From assembly GCA_905480335.1 (NCBI GenBank), contig CAJQPY010000010.1, positions 62,001 through 126,000 on the forward strand: a DNA stretch of 64,000 bases, given 5' to 3'. Below the pieces are notes generated by a model. The model was not told the DNA's origin and searched no databases. It worked only from the letters and a program-made list of their open reading frames with translations. Position 1 is the first letter of the stretch; the number at the start of each line of letters is the position of its first letter. Source of the DNA: an uncultured Ilumatobacter sp. GTDB lineage: Bacteria; Actinomycetota; Acidimicrobiia; Acidimicrobiales; Ilumatobacteraceae. Of the stretch, positions 1 to 8,242 are shown in pieces. The position numbers and the translations under genes are program-made.

Positions 1-1
1 C

Positions 2-892
2 CACCTGATGTGGGTACTCCTGGAGCGCGGTGACGCCGCGATTGTCCCGACTCCGAGTTACCCAATCCACATCTATGGCCCGTTGTTTGCCGGCGCAGAC
101 CTCCGCCAAGTACCGATGAAGTTCCTCGCTGACCCGTCCGACCGCGAAACTTTCACCGACGACTTCATGGACAGCCTGCACACGGCGTACGACGTCGGAT
201 GGCCGAAGCCCAGAGTGCTCGTGATGTCATTTCCGCACAACCCGACCGGAGCGATCGTCGATCTTGACTTCATGCAGCGCGTCGTCGATTTCTGCCGCGA
301 ACGGGAGATGATCGTGGTGAACGACTTCGCATACGCCGACATCGGATTCAACGACCATCAGCCGCCAAGCATCCTGCAGGCCGAAGGCGCTATGGAGTGC
401 GCCGTCGAGCTCTACTCGATGACGAAATCTTTCCAGATGGCAGGCTGGCGGTCGGCTTTTTTGCTCGGCAACGCCGATGTGGTCCAGGCGTTGGTGAAGC
501 TAAAGAGCTATCTCGACTACGGCATGTTCCAGCCGGTACAGATCGCCTCGACGGTCACGCTCAACGAGGCACAGGACTTCCCCGACCAGGTCCGAGCGAT
601 CTACGAGTCGCGATGTGACACGCTCGTCGACGGTCTCGCCCGGATCGGGTGGGACATGCCAAAGCCGGGGGGCTCAATGTTCTGTTGGGGGCCAATTCCC
701 GAGCCGTACGCAGAGATGGACTCCGTTGAGTTCTGCTCGCACGTCGTGCGCGAAGCCGACGTAGCGCTGTCACCGGGTGTCGGATTCGGTCCGGGTGGCG
801 AAGGGTTCATCCGATTTGGGCTCATCGAAAACGAGATGCGGATCAACCAGGCGATCCGAAACCTGAAGCGAGGACTGCCGAAACTCGGCTGA
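2..892 (+). CDS. AlaC-like PLP-dependent aminotransferase, 5' end outside window
   Basis: C-terminal three quarters of a fold-type I, PLP-dependent aminotransferase; the frame is open to the left edge, so the start lies upstream. The fragment (about 297 aa) shows the substrate-loop sequence PSYPIHIYGP, the FPHNPTG motif, and SMTKSFQMAGWR containing the presumed PLP-binding lysine near fragment residue 140. These resemble E. coli AlaC (alanine-forming transaminase) more than aspartate transaminases. It probably transfers amino groups between alanine and other amino or keto acids in the cytoplasm. A 25-base gap separates it from the ACT-domain gene, which has its own -10 box. Family is sure; the exact substrate is inference. 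Confidence 0.85.
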   Translation, partial: HLMWVLLERGDAAIVPTPSYPIHIYGPLFAGADLRQVPMKFLADPSDRETFTDDFMDSLHTAYDVGWPKPRVLVMSFPHNPTGAIVDLDFMQRVVDFCREREMIVVNDFAYADIGFNDHQPPSILQAEGAMECAVELYSMTKSFQMAGWRSAFLLGNADVVQALVKLKSYLDYGMFQPVQIASTVTLNEAQDFPDQVRAIYESRCDTLVDGLARIGWDMPKPGGSMFCWGPIPEPYAEMDSVEFCSHVVREADVALSPGVGFGPGGEGFIRFGLIENEMRINQAIRNLKRGLPKLG

Positions 893-905
893 CACACACG
901 CTGGG

Positions 906-911
906 TACCTT
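906..911 (+). promoter_or_regulatory. -10 hexamer TACCTT, leaderless start of ACT gene
   Basis: TACCTT followed by exactly 6 bases and then ATG at 918. This is the spacing expected if transcription begins at the A of the start codon. No -35 is recognisable. Confidence 0.55.
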
Positions 912-917
912 GACCTA

Positions 918-1532
918 ATGATCACGGTTGTGGTGCGGGTGTGGTTACCCGATCGACCCGGTGCGCTCGGACAAGTCGCCAGCCGGATCGGTGCGGTACG
1001 AGGCGACGTGCTCGGGATCGAGATTCTCGACCGCGGAGCGGACCGCGTGATCGACGAACTCACGGTTTCGTTACCGTCGTCAGACCTGGTGCCGCTGCTA
1101 ACAAACGAAGTCGACGCAGTCGACGGCGTCTCAGTTGAAGACGTGCGACCAGTCGAGCTCAACCGTGCAGATCTGAATCTTTCAGCGCTCGCGGCAGGCG
1201 CTGCGATGGCCGAAGCCGATCCGAGTGCGCGTCTCCACGTGCTCTGCTCCGCAGTTCAAGATCTTGTCGCAGCCGACTGGGTGATAGTCCTTCGAGACCA
1301 ACACATAATCACCCAGGTCGGCGAGTCACCGCAGCTGAGCCGGCTGACCGCATTCCAACTCGGAAGCGAGCACCTCAGCGCCGTTGACGAGGCGCTTCCC
1401 GATGACCTCGTCTGTGAGCATCTCGTCTCAAAAGGCCTCACGGTCGCAGCCGGCCGTGTCGACCGGGTAATCCACGAGCGCGAACGCGTCCGGGTCAGCC
1501 TTCTAGCGCGTCTCGCCGACGCACTCCTCTGA
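918..1532 (+). CDS. ACT-domain protein
   Basis: 204-aa cytoplasmic protein. Residues 1-75 form an ACT domain (VVVRVWLPDRPGALGQVASRIG, the typical first strand and helix with the Gly-Ala-Leu turn). ACT domains bind amino acids and regulate metabolic enzymes. The remainder (about 90-204) has alternating strands and helices and could be a GAF-like ligand-binding domain, but I see no diagnostic motif. The partner enzyme is not adjacent; the upstream neighbour is an alanine-type aminotransferase, which fits an amino-acid sensing role. The start is fixed by a -10 box 6 bases upstream. It is convergent with glpK; the 179-bp gap between them shows no clear terminator. Confidence 0.75.
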   Translation: MITVVVRVWLPDRPGALGQVASRIGAVRGDVLGIEILDRGADRVIDELTVSLPSSDLVPLLTNEVDAVDGVSVEDVRPVELNRADLNLSALAAGAAMAEADPSARLHVLCSAVQDLVAADWVIVLRDQHIITQVGESPQLSRLTAFQLGSEHLSAVDEALPDDLVCEHLVSKGLTVAAGRVDRVIHERERVRVSLLARLADALL

Positions 1533-1711
1533 AAACCTGCTCCGCCGCAGCCCCCAGATGTCGTTGACGGATCGCATCGGCGTTCCCACTCCGATCTCAG
1601 CGGATCGTTACGCTCACCACCGCCAGTCGTTGAAATGTCGAAACCGGAGTGCCGGAAAGGGGAACTGACGGACAAGGGCTCCAGAGGGCAGCGCTGGAAC
1701 GGAAACGAAAG

Positions 1712-3196
1712 TCAAGATTCCCAGGCGCGGGAACGTTCAACAGCGCGCAGCCATTGGGCATGGAGGGCATCGGTCGCAATGCGGTCGGCGACCGGAGCGA
1801 ACTCGGCCTCAAGAGCCCATGCGGCCGCGATGTCGTCAGTCGACGCCCAGACCCCCTCGGCGAGTCCGGCGAGGAACGCCGCACCCAGCGCAGTCGTTTC
1901 CTGATCGACGGGCCGCTGGACTGTGACGCCGAGTTGATCGGCCTGAAACTGGCACAGCAAGTCAATCACCGATGCGCCGCCGTCAACGCGCAGATCGACA
2001 ATCGGCGTGCCGCTCGCAGCGACCATGGCATCAATCACGTCACGAACTTGATACGCCATCGACTCCACAACAGCGCGGGTGATCTCCGCCCGCCCGGTGC
2101 CGCGAGTAATGCCCACAATCGCCCCGCGAGCGTACGGATCCCAGTACGGAGAGCCCAGTCCCGCAAATGCAGGAACGACGTAGACCCCACCTGTATCCGC
2201 CACCGACTCGGCGAGAGGGCCGGTCTCAGCGGCACTGTCAATGATATTGATCCCGTCACGGAGCCACTGGATAGCTGCACCGGTCACAAATATCGCTCCT
2301 TCGAGCGCATAGTGCGTTGTGCCATCCGCAAGCGTCCACGCAACAGTCGTCAGCATGCCCTCCGTTGGCGGCGGACACTCAGCGCCGACGTTAAGCAGCA
2401 CGAACGAACCGGTGCCATACGTGTTCTTCGCCATCCCAGGGGTCACGCACGCTTGACCGAACAGCGCAGCCTGTTGATCGCCGGCCACACCGCTCACCGG
2501 AATTCCCCCGGGGATACCAGACGATGATGCGGTGACACCGATGCGGCCACTGGAGGGAACGATGTCGGGGAGTGCAGTGATTGGGACGCCAAGAAGCTCA
2601 CACAGATCCTGATCCCATGTTCGTGAGCGAATATCGCACAGCATGGTGCGGCTTGCGTTGGTCACGTCGGTAGCAAAGATCTCGCCGCCGGTGAGGTTCC
2701 AGATAATCCATGCATCAATGGTGCCGAGTGCGAGGTTGTCGTCGACAGGGATGTCTCGATGCTCGAGCATCCAGGCGAACTTGGTACCCGAGAAATACGG
2801 GTCGAGGACGAGACCTGTGCGTTCGCGGACGAGCGGAAGATGTCCGCCTGCCTCAAGTTCGTCGCAACGATGCGCCGTGCGTCGGTCCTGCCAGACAATC
2901 GCGTTGCCATAGGCAACACCGGTTGAGCGATTCCATGCAACGACAGTTTCACGCTGATTGGTGATTCCGATTGCCACCACGCGTCCAAGGCCAACCTCGG
3001 TGACTACCTCGTTCAGCGTCGCAACGACCGCAGCCCAAATCTCCTGCACATCATGCTCAACCCAGCCGGGCTCGGGATAGTGCTGCGTGAACTCGCGATA
3101 TGACGCAACCGTGGGCGAATCGTCGACGAACACGGCGCGACTCCGGACGCCGGTTGTTCCGGCGTCGATGGCAATAACACAGTCTGATGCGGACAC
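1712..3196 (-). CDS. glpK: Glycerol kinase
   Basis: Phosphorylates glycerol to sn-glycerol 3-phosphate with ATP. The N-terminal phosphate loop DAGTTGVRSR, the ITNQRETVVAW and IVWQDRRT stretches that line the glycerol site, and the C-terminal DGGAS motif are all present, and about 494 aa is the family length (FGGY kinases). The ORF track starts at TTG 3205, but GTG 3196 is preferred: TACATT lies 7 bases upstream and the protein then begins close to the first beta strand, as in homologues. A small membrane-protein gene lies 15 bases upstream on the same strand. No glycerol facilitator or glycerol-3-phosphate dehydrogenase is visible nearby. Confidence 0.95.
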   Translation of the reverse strand: MSASDCVIAIDAGTTGVRSRAVFVDDSPTVASYREFTQHYPEPGWVEHDVQEIWAAVVATLNEVVTEVGLGRVVAIGITNQRETVVAWNRSTGVAYGNAIVWQDRRTAHRCDELEAGGHLPLVRERTGLVLDPYFSGTKFAWMLEHRDIPVDDNLALGTIDAWIIWNLTGGEIFATDVTNASRTMLCDIRSRTWDQDLCELLGVPITALPDIVPSSGRIGVTASSSGIPGGIPVSGVAGDQQAALFGQACVTPGMAKNTYGTGSFVLLNVGAECPPPTEGMLTTVAWTLADGTTHYALEGAIFVTGAAIQWLRDGINIIDSAAETGPLAESVADTGGVYVVPAFAGLGSPYWDPYARGAIVGITRGTGRAEITRAVVESMAYQVRDVIDAMVAASGTPIVDLRVDGGASVIDLLCQFQADQLGVTVQRPVDQETTALGAAFLAGLAEGVWASTDDIAAAWALEAEFAPVADRIATDALHAQWLRAVERSRAWES

Positions 3197-3203
3197 GGCC
3201 GCC

Positions 3204-3209
3204 AATGTA
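3204..3209 (-). promoter_or_regulatory. -10 hexamer TACATT for glpK
   Basis: On the minus strand TACATT is followed by 7 bases and GTG (3196). It supports a leaderless glpK mRNA independent of the upstream small gene. Confidence 0.5.
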
Positions 3210-3211
3210 GA

Positions 3212-3568
3212 TCAGCGGCGACGCGGCTTCGACTTCGGCCGATTTCCTCCGCCCGAGGTTCGGCGAGTCGGGGCGGGGGACCCGCGCCCAGCGCCCGTGG
3301 CAGATTCACCCGGCGCTTCACCGTTCCTCTTTGATTTGGCTTGGGGTGTTCCCATTTCCTTCAGTGAACGGCGTTGATATCCGAACTTGGCCATGACGAA
3401 GCCGAACAGCACATAAAGCGGCCCCGAGACGAGGAGTCCGGCGATCGCTCCGACGACTCCGGAGTCACGAAAGAAGATCGCCAGAACGGCGATCATGATG
3501 CCGACGTAAATCAGCCACTCGCGGATGAGACGCTGCCAGGGCACCGGACGACTGGAATCCCACCTCAT
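3212..3568 (-). CDS. Small two-helix membrane protein with basic tail
   Basis: 118-aa protein of unrecognised family. After a short N-terminus there are two hydrophobic segments (around residues 18-35 and 40-62; IYVGIMIAVLAIFF and VVGAIAGLLVSGPLYVLFGF), then a strongly basic, Gly/Pro/Ser-rich tail ending KSKPRRR that should face the cytoplasm. It resembles the many actinobacterial DUF4229-like small membrane proteins in layout, but I cannot assign it. ATG 3568 is chosen over the TTG at 3580. It lies directly upstream of glpK and divergent from pfkA. Confidence 0.6.
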   Translation of the reverse strand: MRWDSSRPVPWQRLIREWLIYVGIMIAVLAIFFRDSGVVGAIAGLLVSGPLYVLFGFVMAKFGYQRRSLKEMGTPQAKSKRNGEAPGESATGAGRGSPAPTRRTSGGGNRPKSKPRRR

Positions 3569-3611
3569 ATGCCTATTCAATCAGCCAGACCCGGCCTGAT
3601 GGCTGCGCCGC

Positions 3612-3617
3612 TACTAT
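3612..3617 (+). promoter_or_regulatory. -10 hexamer TACTAT for pfkA
   Basis: TACTAT with 8 bases to GTG 3626. Together with family alignment it favours GTG 3626 over ATG 3599. Confidence 0.45.
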
Positions 3618-3625
3618 CACGACCC

Positions 3626-4660
3626 GTGCGAGTCGGGATCCTCACCGGTGGCGGCGACTGTCCCGGGCTTAACGCAGTCATCCGCGCTGCGGTTCGAAAA
3701 GGTGAACGCGTTTACGGCGACGAGATGATCGGGTTCCTCGATGCTTGGGATGGGGTGCGTGATCGGCGGACGACACCGCTCTCGATTGATTCGATGCGTG
3801 GAATGTTGCCGCGTGGAGGCACGGTGCTGGGCACCCGGCGAGGGAGCCCGTTCGACACGCCTGACGGTGTTGATCACGTGAAGCAGACCATAAGTGACCT
3901 TGGGCTCGACGGGCTGATCGTGATCGGCGGCAACGGCAGCCTGTCGATCGCATGCCGTTTGCACAGTGAACACGGGCTCCCGATTCTCGGCGTTCCGAAG
4001 ACGATCGACAATGACATCGAGGGAACCGACCTCACATTTGGTTTCACCACGGCAGTGCAAATCGCAACGGATGCGATCGACCGCCTGCACACCACGGCCG
4101 AGAGCCACGATCGGGTCATGTTGGTCGAGGTCATGGGCCGGCACACCGGGTGGATCGCAACGCATGCAGGAATTGCCGGCGGCGCAACGGCGGTGCTGAT
4201 TCCCGAGATTCCCTTCGACGTCGAGGAATTGTGTGGTCGACTGATCCGCCGCCACGACAGGGGACGGTTTGCCTCGATCGTCGTCGTCGCCGAAGGAGCC
4301 GAACCGATTGCCGGCACCCTCGAGATGGGCGAAAAAATTTACGACCGCTTCGGCCATGTCGTTCTCGGAGGAATTGCGACCCGAGTCGCCCACGCAATCG
4401 GTGATCGCACCGGATTCGAAACGCGAGTGGTCCAACTCGGTCACGTGCAGCGCGGGGGCACACCAACAGCGTTCGACCGCGTGCTCTCCACACGCTTCGG
4501 TGTCGCAGCGATTGATGCTGTCCACGACGAGCAGTGGGGCAAGATGACCGTGCTTAAGGGTGAACAGATCGAGCTTGAGGACCTCACTGTCGCAGTCGGG
4601 CAGACCCGCACCGTCGACCGTGAGCTATTCGATGGCGTTGCGGCGCACTTCTTCGCGTGA
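3626..4660 (+). CDS. pfkA: 6-phosphofructokinase, group III type
   Basis: Phosphorylates fructose 6-phosphate in glycolysis. From GTG 3626 the protein (344 aa) opens MRVGILTGGGDCPGLNAVIR, exactly as in the family; the track's start at 3374 adds an unconserved tail overlapping the opposite-strand gene. The donor-site motif is GGNGS (residues 101-105) and the catalytic loop is PKTIDND (124-130). Glycine in the fourth position of GGNGS is the ATP-type residue, while lysine in PKTIDND is typical of actinomycete group III enzymes, some of which use pyrophosphate. Asparagine replaces the usual Asp or Glu in the third position. ATP is the more likely donor, not certain. It is convergent with the lpqB-like gene, 4 bases apart. 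Confidence 0.9.
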   Translation: MRVGILTGGGDCPGLNAVIRAAVRKGERVYGDEMIGFLDAWDGVRDRRTTPLSIDSMRGMLPRGGTVLGTRRGSPFDTPDGVDHVKQTISDLGLDGLIVIGGNGSLSIACRLHSEHGLPILGVPKTIDNDIEGTDLTFGFTTAVQIATDAIDRLHTTAESHDRVMLVEVMGRHTGWIATHAGIAGGATAVLIPEIPFDVEELCGRLIRRHDRGRFASIVVVAEGAEPIAGTLEMGEKIYDRFGHVVLGGIATRVAHAIGDRTGFETRVVQLGHVQRGGTPTAFDRVLSTRFGVAAIDAVHDEQWGKMTVLKGEQIELEDLTVAVGQTRTVDRELFDGVAAHFFA

Positions 4661-4664
4661 TGCC

Positions 4665-5258
4665 TCAGGTGACAGCCAACGCTGGAAAGTCCGGCTGCGA
4701 CGTCTCAAGGAACTCGGGATAGTCGTAGATCGTCAATGGACGATCGGCCACCTCGCCGTCGCCAGTCGGCCAACCCTGATTCTGCCCATTGACGCGCAAC
4801 CGAACCTGCTGCACCTGATCGACCTCAGAAGCCGTGGCAACGATCTGGGCAAGTGCCTGACGTAGACCAAGATCGGAGAGTTCGCTCAACGCGTCGTTGA
4901 TGTCGATTGTCAGCCGGGTCCCGACCGTTCGTGCTTGTTCGATCGCAAGATCCGCCGGGATCGCGGTGGTCAGGCCAAGAGCGTTTTCGTCTTCGTTCGC
5001 TCCGGCAAGCAACGACGTGAGGAGTTCTTCGGCGTCGGTGGCGTCATTGCGCGACACCGCTCGCAGGCGAGGCTGTTCGTCCGTACCGACCGGACTCAGC
5101 AAGTAGATCCGGCTGGCGCCCTCCGCAGCATCACCTGTTGCCGGATCCCCAAAGTTGCCGCGTTGAGTGACCGGGATATCGCGGGGCGATCCATCCTCCC
5201 GAATCGCACAGGACGCAAACAAGGCCGCCAAGATCACGATGAGCAGAGTTCGTCGCAT
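4665..5258 (-). CDS. GerMN-domain lipoprotein, minimal LpqB-like partner of MtrAB
   Basis: 197 aa. The N-terminus is a lipoprotein signal (hydrophobic LLIVILAALFASC with lipobox Cys at about 17). Residues 50-160 look like a GerMN domain: SRIYLLSP, then RLTIDINDALSELSDL and the QALAQIVATA helix. It overlaps the histidine-kinase gene by 4 bases (ATGA). In mycobacteria the third gene after mtrA-mtrB is lpqB, a lipoprotein of roughly 580 aa containing GerMN plus a beta-propeller that binds the sensor MtrB. Here only the GerMN part exists. It most likely sits outside the membrane and modulates the kinase; that is inference from position and domain. Confidence 0.8.
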   Translation of the reverse strand: MRRTLLIVILAALFASCAIREDGSPRDIPVTQRGNFGDPATGDAAEGASRIYLLSPVGTDEQPRLRAVSRNDATDAEELLTSLLAGANEDENALGLTTAIPADLAIEQARTVGTRLTIDINDALSELSDLGLRQALAQIVATASEVDQVQQVRLRVNGQNQGWPTGDGEVADRPLTIYDYPEFLETSQPDFPALAVT

Positions 5259-6694
5259 CAGTCGTCCAACTCGGTCGCCATCAGTTCGATCACGAACCGT
5301 GCACCAGTCTCACCGTCAAGGCGATCCTCGACCCAAATTCGTCCACCGTGCATCCGTACATGTTCATCGGCGAGCGACAACCCGAGTCCGGCGCCTTCGC
5401 TTCCGGTACGACGCCCTGATCCTCCGCCGCGCGCGAATCGGTCGAAAATGAGTAACCGTTCCTCGAGCGGGACACCCAGTCCGCGGTCCTCGACAGCAAT
5501 CGTGACATGTGACATGGGCTCTGAAGAAAGGTTGTTCACCTCGATCGTGACCTCAGGGTCACCCCCGCCGTAGGCGCGTGCGTTGTCGATGAGGTTTGCA
5601 ATCACGCGCGCAAGTCGACGCTTGTCGCCGCGGATCAGCGCGAGTTCGGCTCGTTCGCTGACGTTCACCCGAGTCGTCGGTGCCGAGCTAACACCGACCG
5701 CCTGCCGGACAAATTCCGCAGCGAGCAACTCCTCCATATTGAGCCGGATTGCACCTGCGTCGAAGCGCGAAATTTCGAGGAGGTCCTCGACGAGACCCTG
5801 GAACCGAACGACATCGCCTGACAAGAGGTTGAGTGCCGATTGGGCCCGCTCGGGAAGGTCATCACGGCGCGCTTCCATTACCTCGACCGATGCGGCGAGC
5901 GTCATCAACGGCGATCGCAGCTCGTGGCTGACGTCGGACGCAAACCGAGCATCGCGTTCGACTCGCTTTTCGAGGGCCTCAGCCATGTCGTTAAAGGATT
6001 CGGTGAGGACTCGGAGATCTGGGTCCTCGGTGTGCCCCAATCGAGTATCGAGACGTCCGCCGGCGATCGCCGATGCCGCCTGAGCTGCTGTGCCCAGCGG
6101 TCGGACTGCGCGACGCGCAGAGAGGATCCCGACGAGAACACCCAGTCCGGTGGTGATCAGCGCCGCGAGCACGAGGGCCACGCGGAGGTTCGACAGGGTT
6201 GAGTCGACATCATCGAGGGGGAAGAATTCGAAGTATGCGCCGACGTCGGGAACGGACCATCCGACAATGATGTTCAGGTCATCTTCGATGCGCACGATCT
6301 GGCGAGCCGGCGTTGCGTTGCCGACGACCTGCTCGAACAGCTCGGGTGGGATGTTGTCACGGGTGTACGGCGGAGTGCCGTACTGACTGTCGCGGTACCA
6401 GATCATGTAACGCTGGACGCCGATGCGGTCGAGTGATGCTCGGGCGGCAATCGGCTCGGATGGCAGAGTCGGTCGCAGATCTCGTTCAACGCCGAGCGCG
6501 TTCCGGCGGGACGTGTCGATCGCCACCTCATCGCGTTCGGCAACGAGGTTCGATCGGGTGAGCCCGAATGTCGTCGCAGCGAGCAAGACCGACAGCGCAA
6601 TCGAGCCCAGCGTGATGATCAGCAGAATCCGTCGACGGAGGCCGAGCGCAGCAGGCCTCGAGCGTCGAAACGTTCGTCGAATTGGACCGGCCAT
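5258..6694 (-). CDS. mtrB: MtrB-like sensor histidine kinase
   Basis: 478 aa. Transmembrane helices at about 24-45 and 172-195 flank an extracellular sensor region of roughly 125 aa; then HAMP (RRAVRPLGTAAQAASAIAGG), the HisKA helix with SHELRSPL carrying the phosphorylated His near 255, and the HATPase_c domain (NLIDNARAYG N-box, DRGLGV, GAGLGLSL). It phosphorylates the adjacent response regulator. The gene follows mtrA by 21 bases and precedes the GerMN lipoprotein, the same order as mtrA-mtrB-lpqB, a system linked in mycobacteria and corynebacteria to cell-wall turnover and osmotic response. Orthology is from synteny and architecture; the sensor domain is short relative to mycobacterial MtrB. 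Confidence 0.85.
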   Translation of the reverse strand: MAGPIRRTFRRSRPAALGLRRRILLIITLGSIALSVLLAATTFGLTRSNLVAERDEVAIDTSRRNALGVERDLRPTLPSEPIAARASLDRIGVQRYMIWYRDSQYGTPPYTRDNIPPELFEQVVGNATPARQIVRIEDDLNIIVGWSVPDVGAYFEFFPLDDVDSTLSNLRVALVLAALITTGLGVLVGILSARRAVRPLGTAAQAASAIAGGRLDTRLGHTEDPDLRVLTESFNDMAEALEKRVERDARFASDVSHELRSPLMTLAASVEVMEARRDDLPERAQSALNLLSGDVVRFQGLVEDLLEISRFDAGAIRLNMEELLAAEFVRQAVGVSSAPTTRVNVSERAELALIRGDKRRLARVIANLIDNARAYGGGDPEVTIEVNNLSSEPMSHVTIAVEDRGLGVPLEERLLIFDRFARGGGSGRRTGSEGAGLGLSLADEHVRMHGGRIWVEDRLDGETGARFVIELMATELDD

Positions 6695-6715
6695 GATGGC
6701 TCCCGACCGGGCCGG

Positions 6716-7396
6716 TCAGGTCTGGAGGCGATAGCCGAGGCCGCGCACCGTCACGACGTGACGCGGATTAGCCGGATCGTTCTCCACCTTGGTCCGGAGG
6801 CGTCGGATGTGCACATCGACGAGGCGGCCATCACCGAAGTAGTCGTAGCCCCAGACCTTGTCGAGCAACGCCTCGCGGCTCAAGACTTTCCCGGGGCTCT
6901 CAGCGAGTTCGCAGAGTAAACGAAATTCCGTCTTGGTCAGGTGGACCTCGTCTCCTTCGCGGAGGACCTTGCCCTCGTCGGGGATGAGTTCAAGATCGCC
7001 AAAGACCAATCGTGCGTGCCCGGGAGCACCCGGGCGGATTCGGCGAAGGAGGGCACGGATCCGGGCTGAAAGTTCTTTCGGAGCGAATGGCTTAGTCAGG
7101 TAATCGTCGGCCCCAGCTTCGAGCCCAGCGACGATGTCGTGCGTGTCGTTGCGAGCCGTGACCATAACCACCGGGACAGCACTGGTCCGACGCAGCGTAC
7201 GGCAGAGCTCAAACCCGTCGATCCCCGGCAACATGATGTCAATTAAGACAACGTCGGGGGAGGACCGCTGGAAAAGTTCAATTGCTTGTTCGCCACTTTC
7301 GGCTTCGTCGACGATCCAGCCCTCGTCCTCGAGCGCAAGCTTCACCGCAGAACGGATTCGCTCGTCGTCTTCGACCGCAAGGATTCGAGTGCCCAC
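6716..7396 (-). CDS. mtrA: MtrA-like OmpR-family response regulator
   Basis: 226 aa from GTG 7396. Receiver domain with the acidic pair EDD at 9-11, phosphoacceptor Asp 53 (VVLIDIMLPG), conserved Thr in MVTARN and Lys in YLTKPF; a winged-helix DNA-binding domain follows (LTKTEFRLLCELAESPG, VDVHIRRLRTKVE, RGLGYRLQT). First gene of the mtrA-mtrB-lpqB-like operon. The ORF track begins at ATG 7414, but CATTAT lies exactly 6 bases before GTG 7396, and translation from there begins right at the first receiver strand. Targets are unknown; a cell-envelope role is inferred from the family. Confidence 0.88.
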   Translation of the reverse strand: MGTRILAVEDDERIRSAVKLALEDEGWIVDEAESGEQAIELFQRSSPDVVLIDIMLPGIDGFELCRTLRRTSAVPVVMVTARNDTHDIVAGLEAGADDYLTKPFAPKELSARIRALLRRIRPGAPGHARLVFGDLELIPDEGKVLREGDEVHLTKTEFRLLCELAESPGKVLSREALLDKVWGYDYFGDGRLVDVHIRRLRTKVENDPANPRHVVTVRGLGYRLQT

Positions 7397-7402
7397 AGGT
7401 AC

Positions 7403-7408
7403 ATAATG
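7403..7408 (-). promoter_or_regulatory. -10 hexamer CATTAT for mtrA operon
   Basis: Minus-strand CATTAT, 6-base spacer, GTG 7396. The hexamer overlaps the upstream alternative codons, so it argues against the longer ORF. Confidence 0.5.
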
Positions 7409-7447
7409 CCGCATTTCACCTGCTGACGGTGGACACGCGCAAGAAAT

Positions 7448-8242
7448 TCAGTCGGCGATGCCTTCGATGGCGGCGGGGTGAAGTGCTGGTGTGGCCGCAA
7501 CCACACCGTGCGGGGCAGTCACATTGATGTCTGAGCTGTCGAACGCAGTGACAATTCCGCCAGCTTCGGTGACGAGAAGAACGCCGGCCGCGATGTCCCA
7601 GGACTTGACGAACTCCTCGAAGTACAAGTCGACGCGACCGCTAGCCACGTACGCCAGGTCGAGTGCAGCACTGCCCTGGCGGCGGATGTCACGGACGGTC
7701 GGCAGAACGCGCGCAATGCGCGCAGCCTGGACTTGGCGGTGGCCGTCGAGGTGATAGCTGAACCCAGTAGCGGCGAGCGAAGTCGCCAGATCCGTGGAGC
7801 CCGAAACGTTCACGGCAACGCCGTTGATGGTCGTGCCGCCGCCGAGAGCGGCGCTGTACAGCTCGTCGACGACGGGCGCATAAACCGCCCCGGCGACGGG
7901 GTGGCCGTCGCGCAGCACAGCGATCGAAGTGCACCAGCCGGGCAGGTCGTAGACAAAGTTCACCGTGCCGTCGATTGGGTCGATGTGCCACTCGTACGCA
8001 GACGTGCCGGTATGGTTGGCGCCCTCCTCGCCCACGATCGAGTCGTCAGGTCGTTCGCGACGCAAGCGATCGACGACCATCGCCTCGGCTAAGCGATCAA
8101 ACTCGGTGACCGGGTCAACTGCGCTTGACTTCGTCGCATGGGCAGCACGTACACCGGGCCCGAGTTGACGGCGAGAACGAAAGGCGAACGATCCTGCCTC
8201 GTGGGCGATCTCGTCGCAAAGGGTCCGGAGTGAAGCGTCCAT
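7448..8242 (-). CDS. Inositol monophosphatase family phosphatase
   Basis: 264 aa, a Mg-dependent, Li-sensitive-type sugar phosphatase fold. Seen: VGEEG (metal-binding Glu pair), the signature WHIDPIDGTVNF at about 85-96, and the C-terminal signature KSWDIAAGVLLVTEAGG. Substrates in actinobacteria include inositol 1-phosphate, histidinol phosphate and fructose 1,6-bisphosphate. Because the window encodes PIM and mycothiol steps, which both need inositol, an inositol-phosphatase role is plausible but not proven. Its ATG overlaps the stop of the upstream small membrane gene (ATGA at 8242), so the two are translationally coupled. Confidence 0.85.
   Translation of the reverse strand: MDASLRTLCDEIAHEAGSFAFRSRRQLGPGVRAAHATKSSAVDPVTEFDRLAEAMVVDRLRRERPDDSIVGEEGANHTGTSAYEWHIDPIDGTVNFVYDLPGWCTSIAVLRDGHPVAGAVYAPVVDELYSAALGGGTTINGVAVNVSGSTDLATSLAATGFSYHLDGHRQVQAARIARVLPTVRDIRRQGSAALDLAYVASGRVDLYFEEFVKSWDIAAGVLLVTEAGGIVTAFDSSDINVTAPHGVVAATPALHPAAIEGIAD

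Noticed and set aside
1649-2527. 292-aa plus-strand ORF opposite glpK
   Set aside because: Shadow of glpK; glycerol kinase motifs are complete on the other strand.
3374-3625. 84-residue N-terminal extension of phosphofructokinase
   Set aside because: Overlaps a minus-strand membrane-protein gene and precedes the conserved first strand; -10 box supports GTG 3626.
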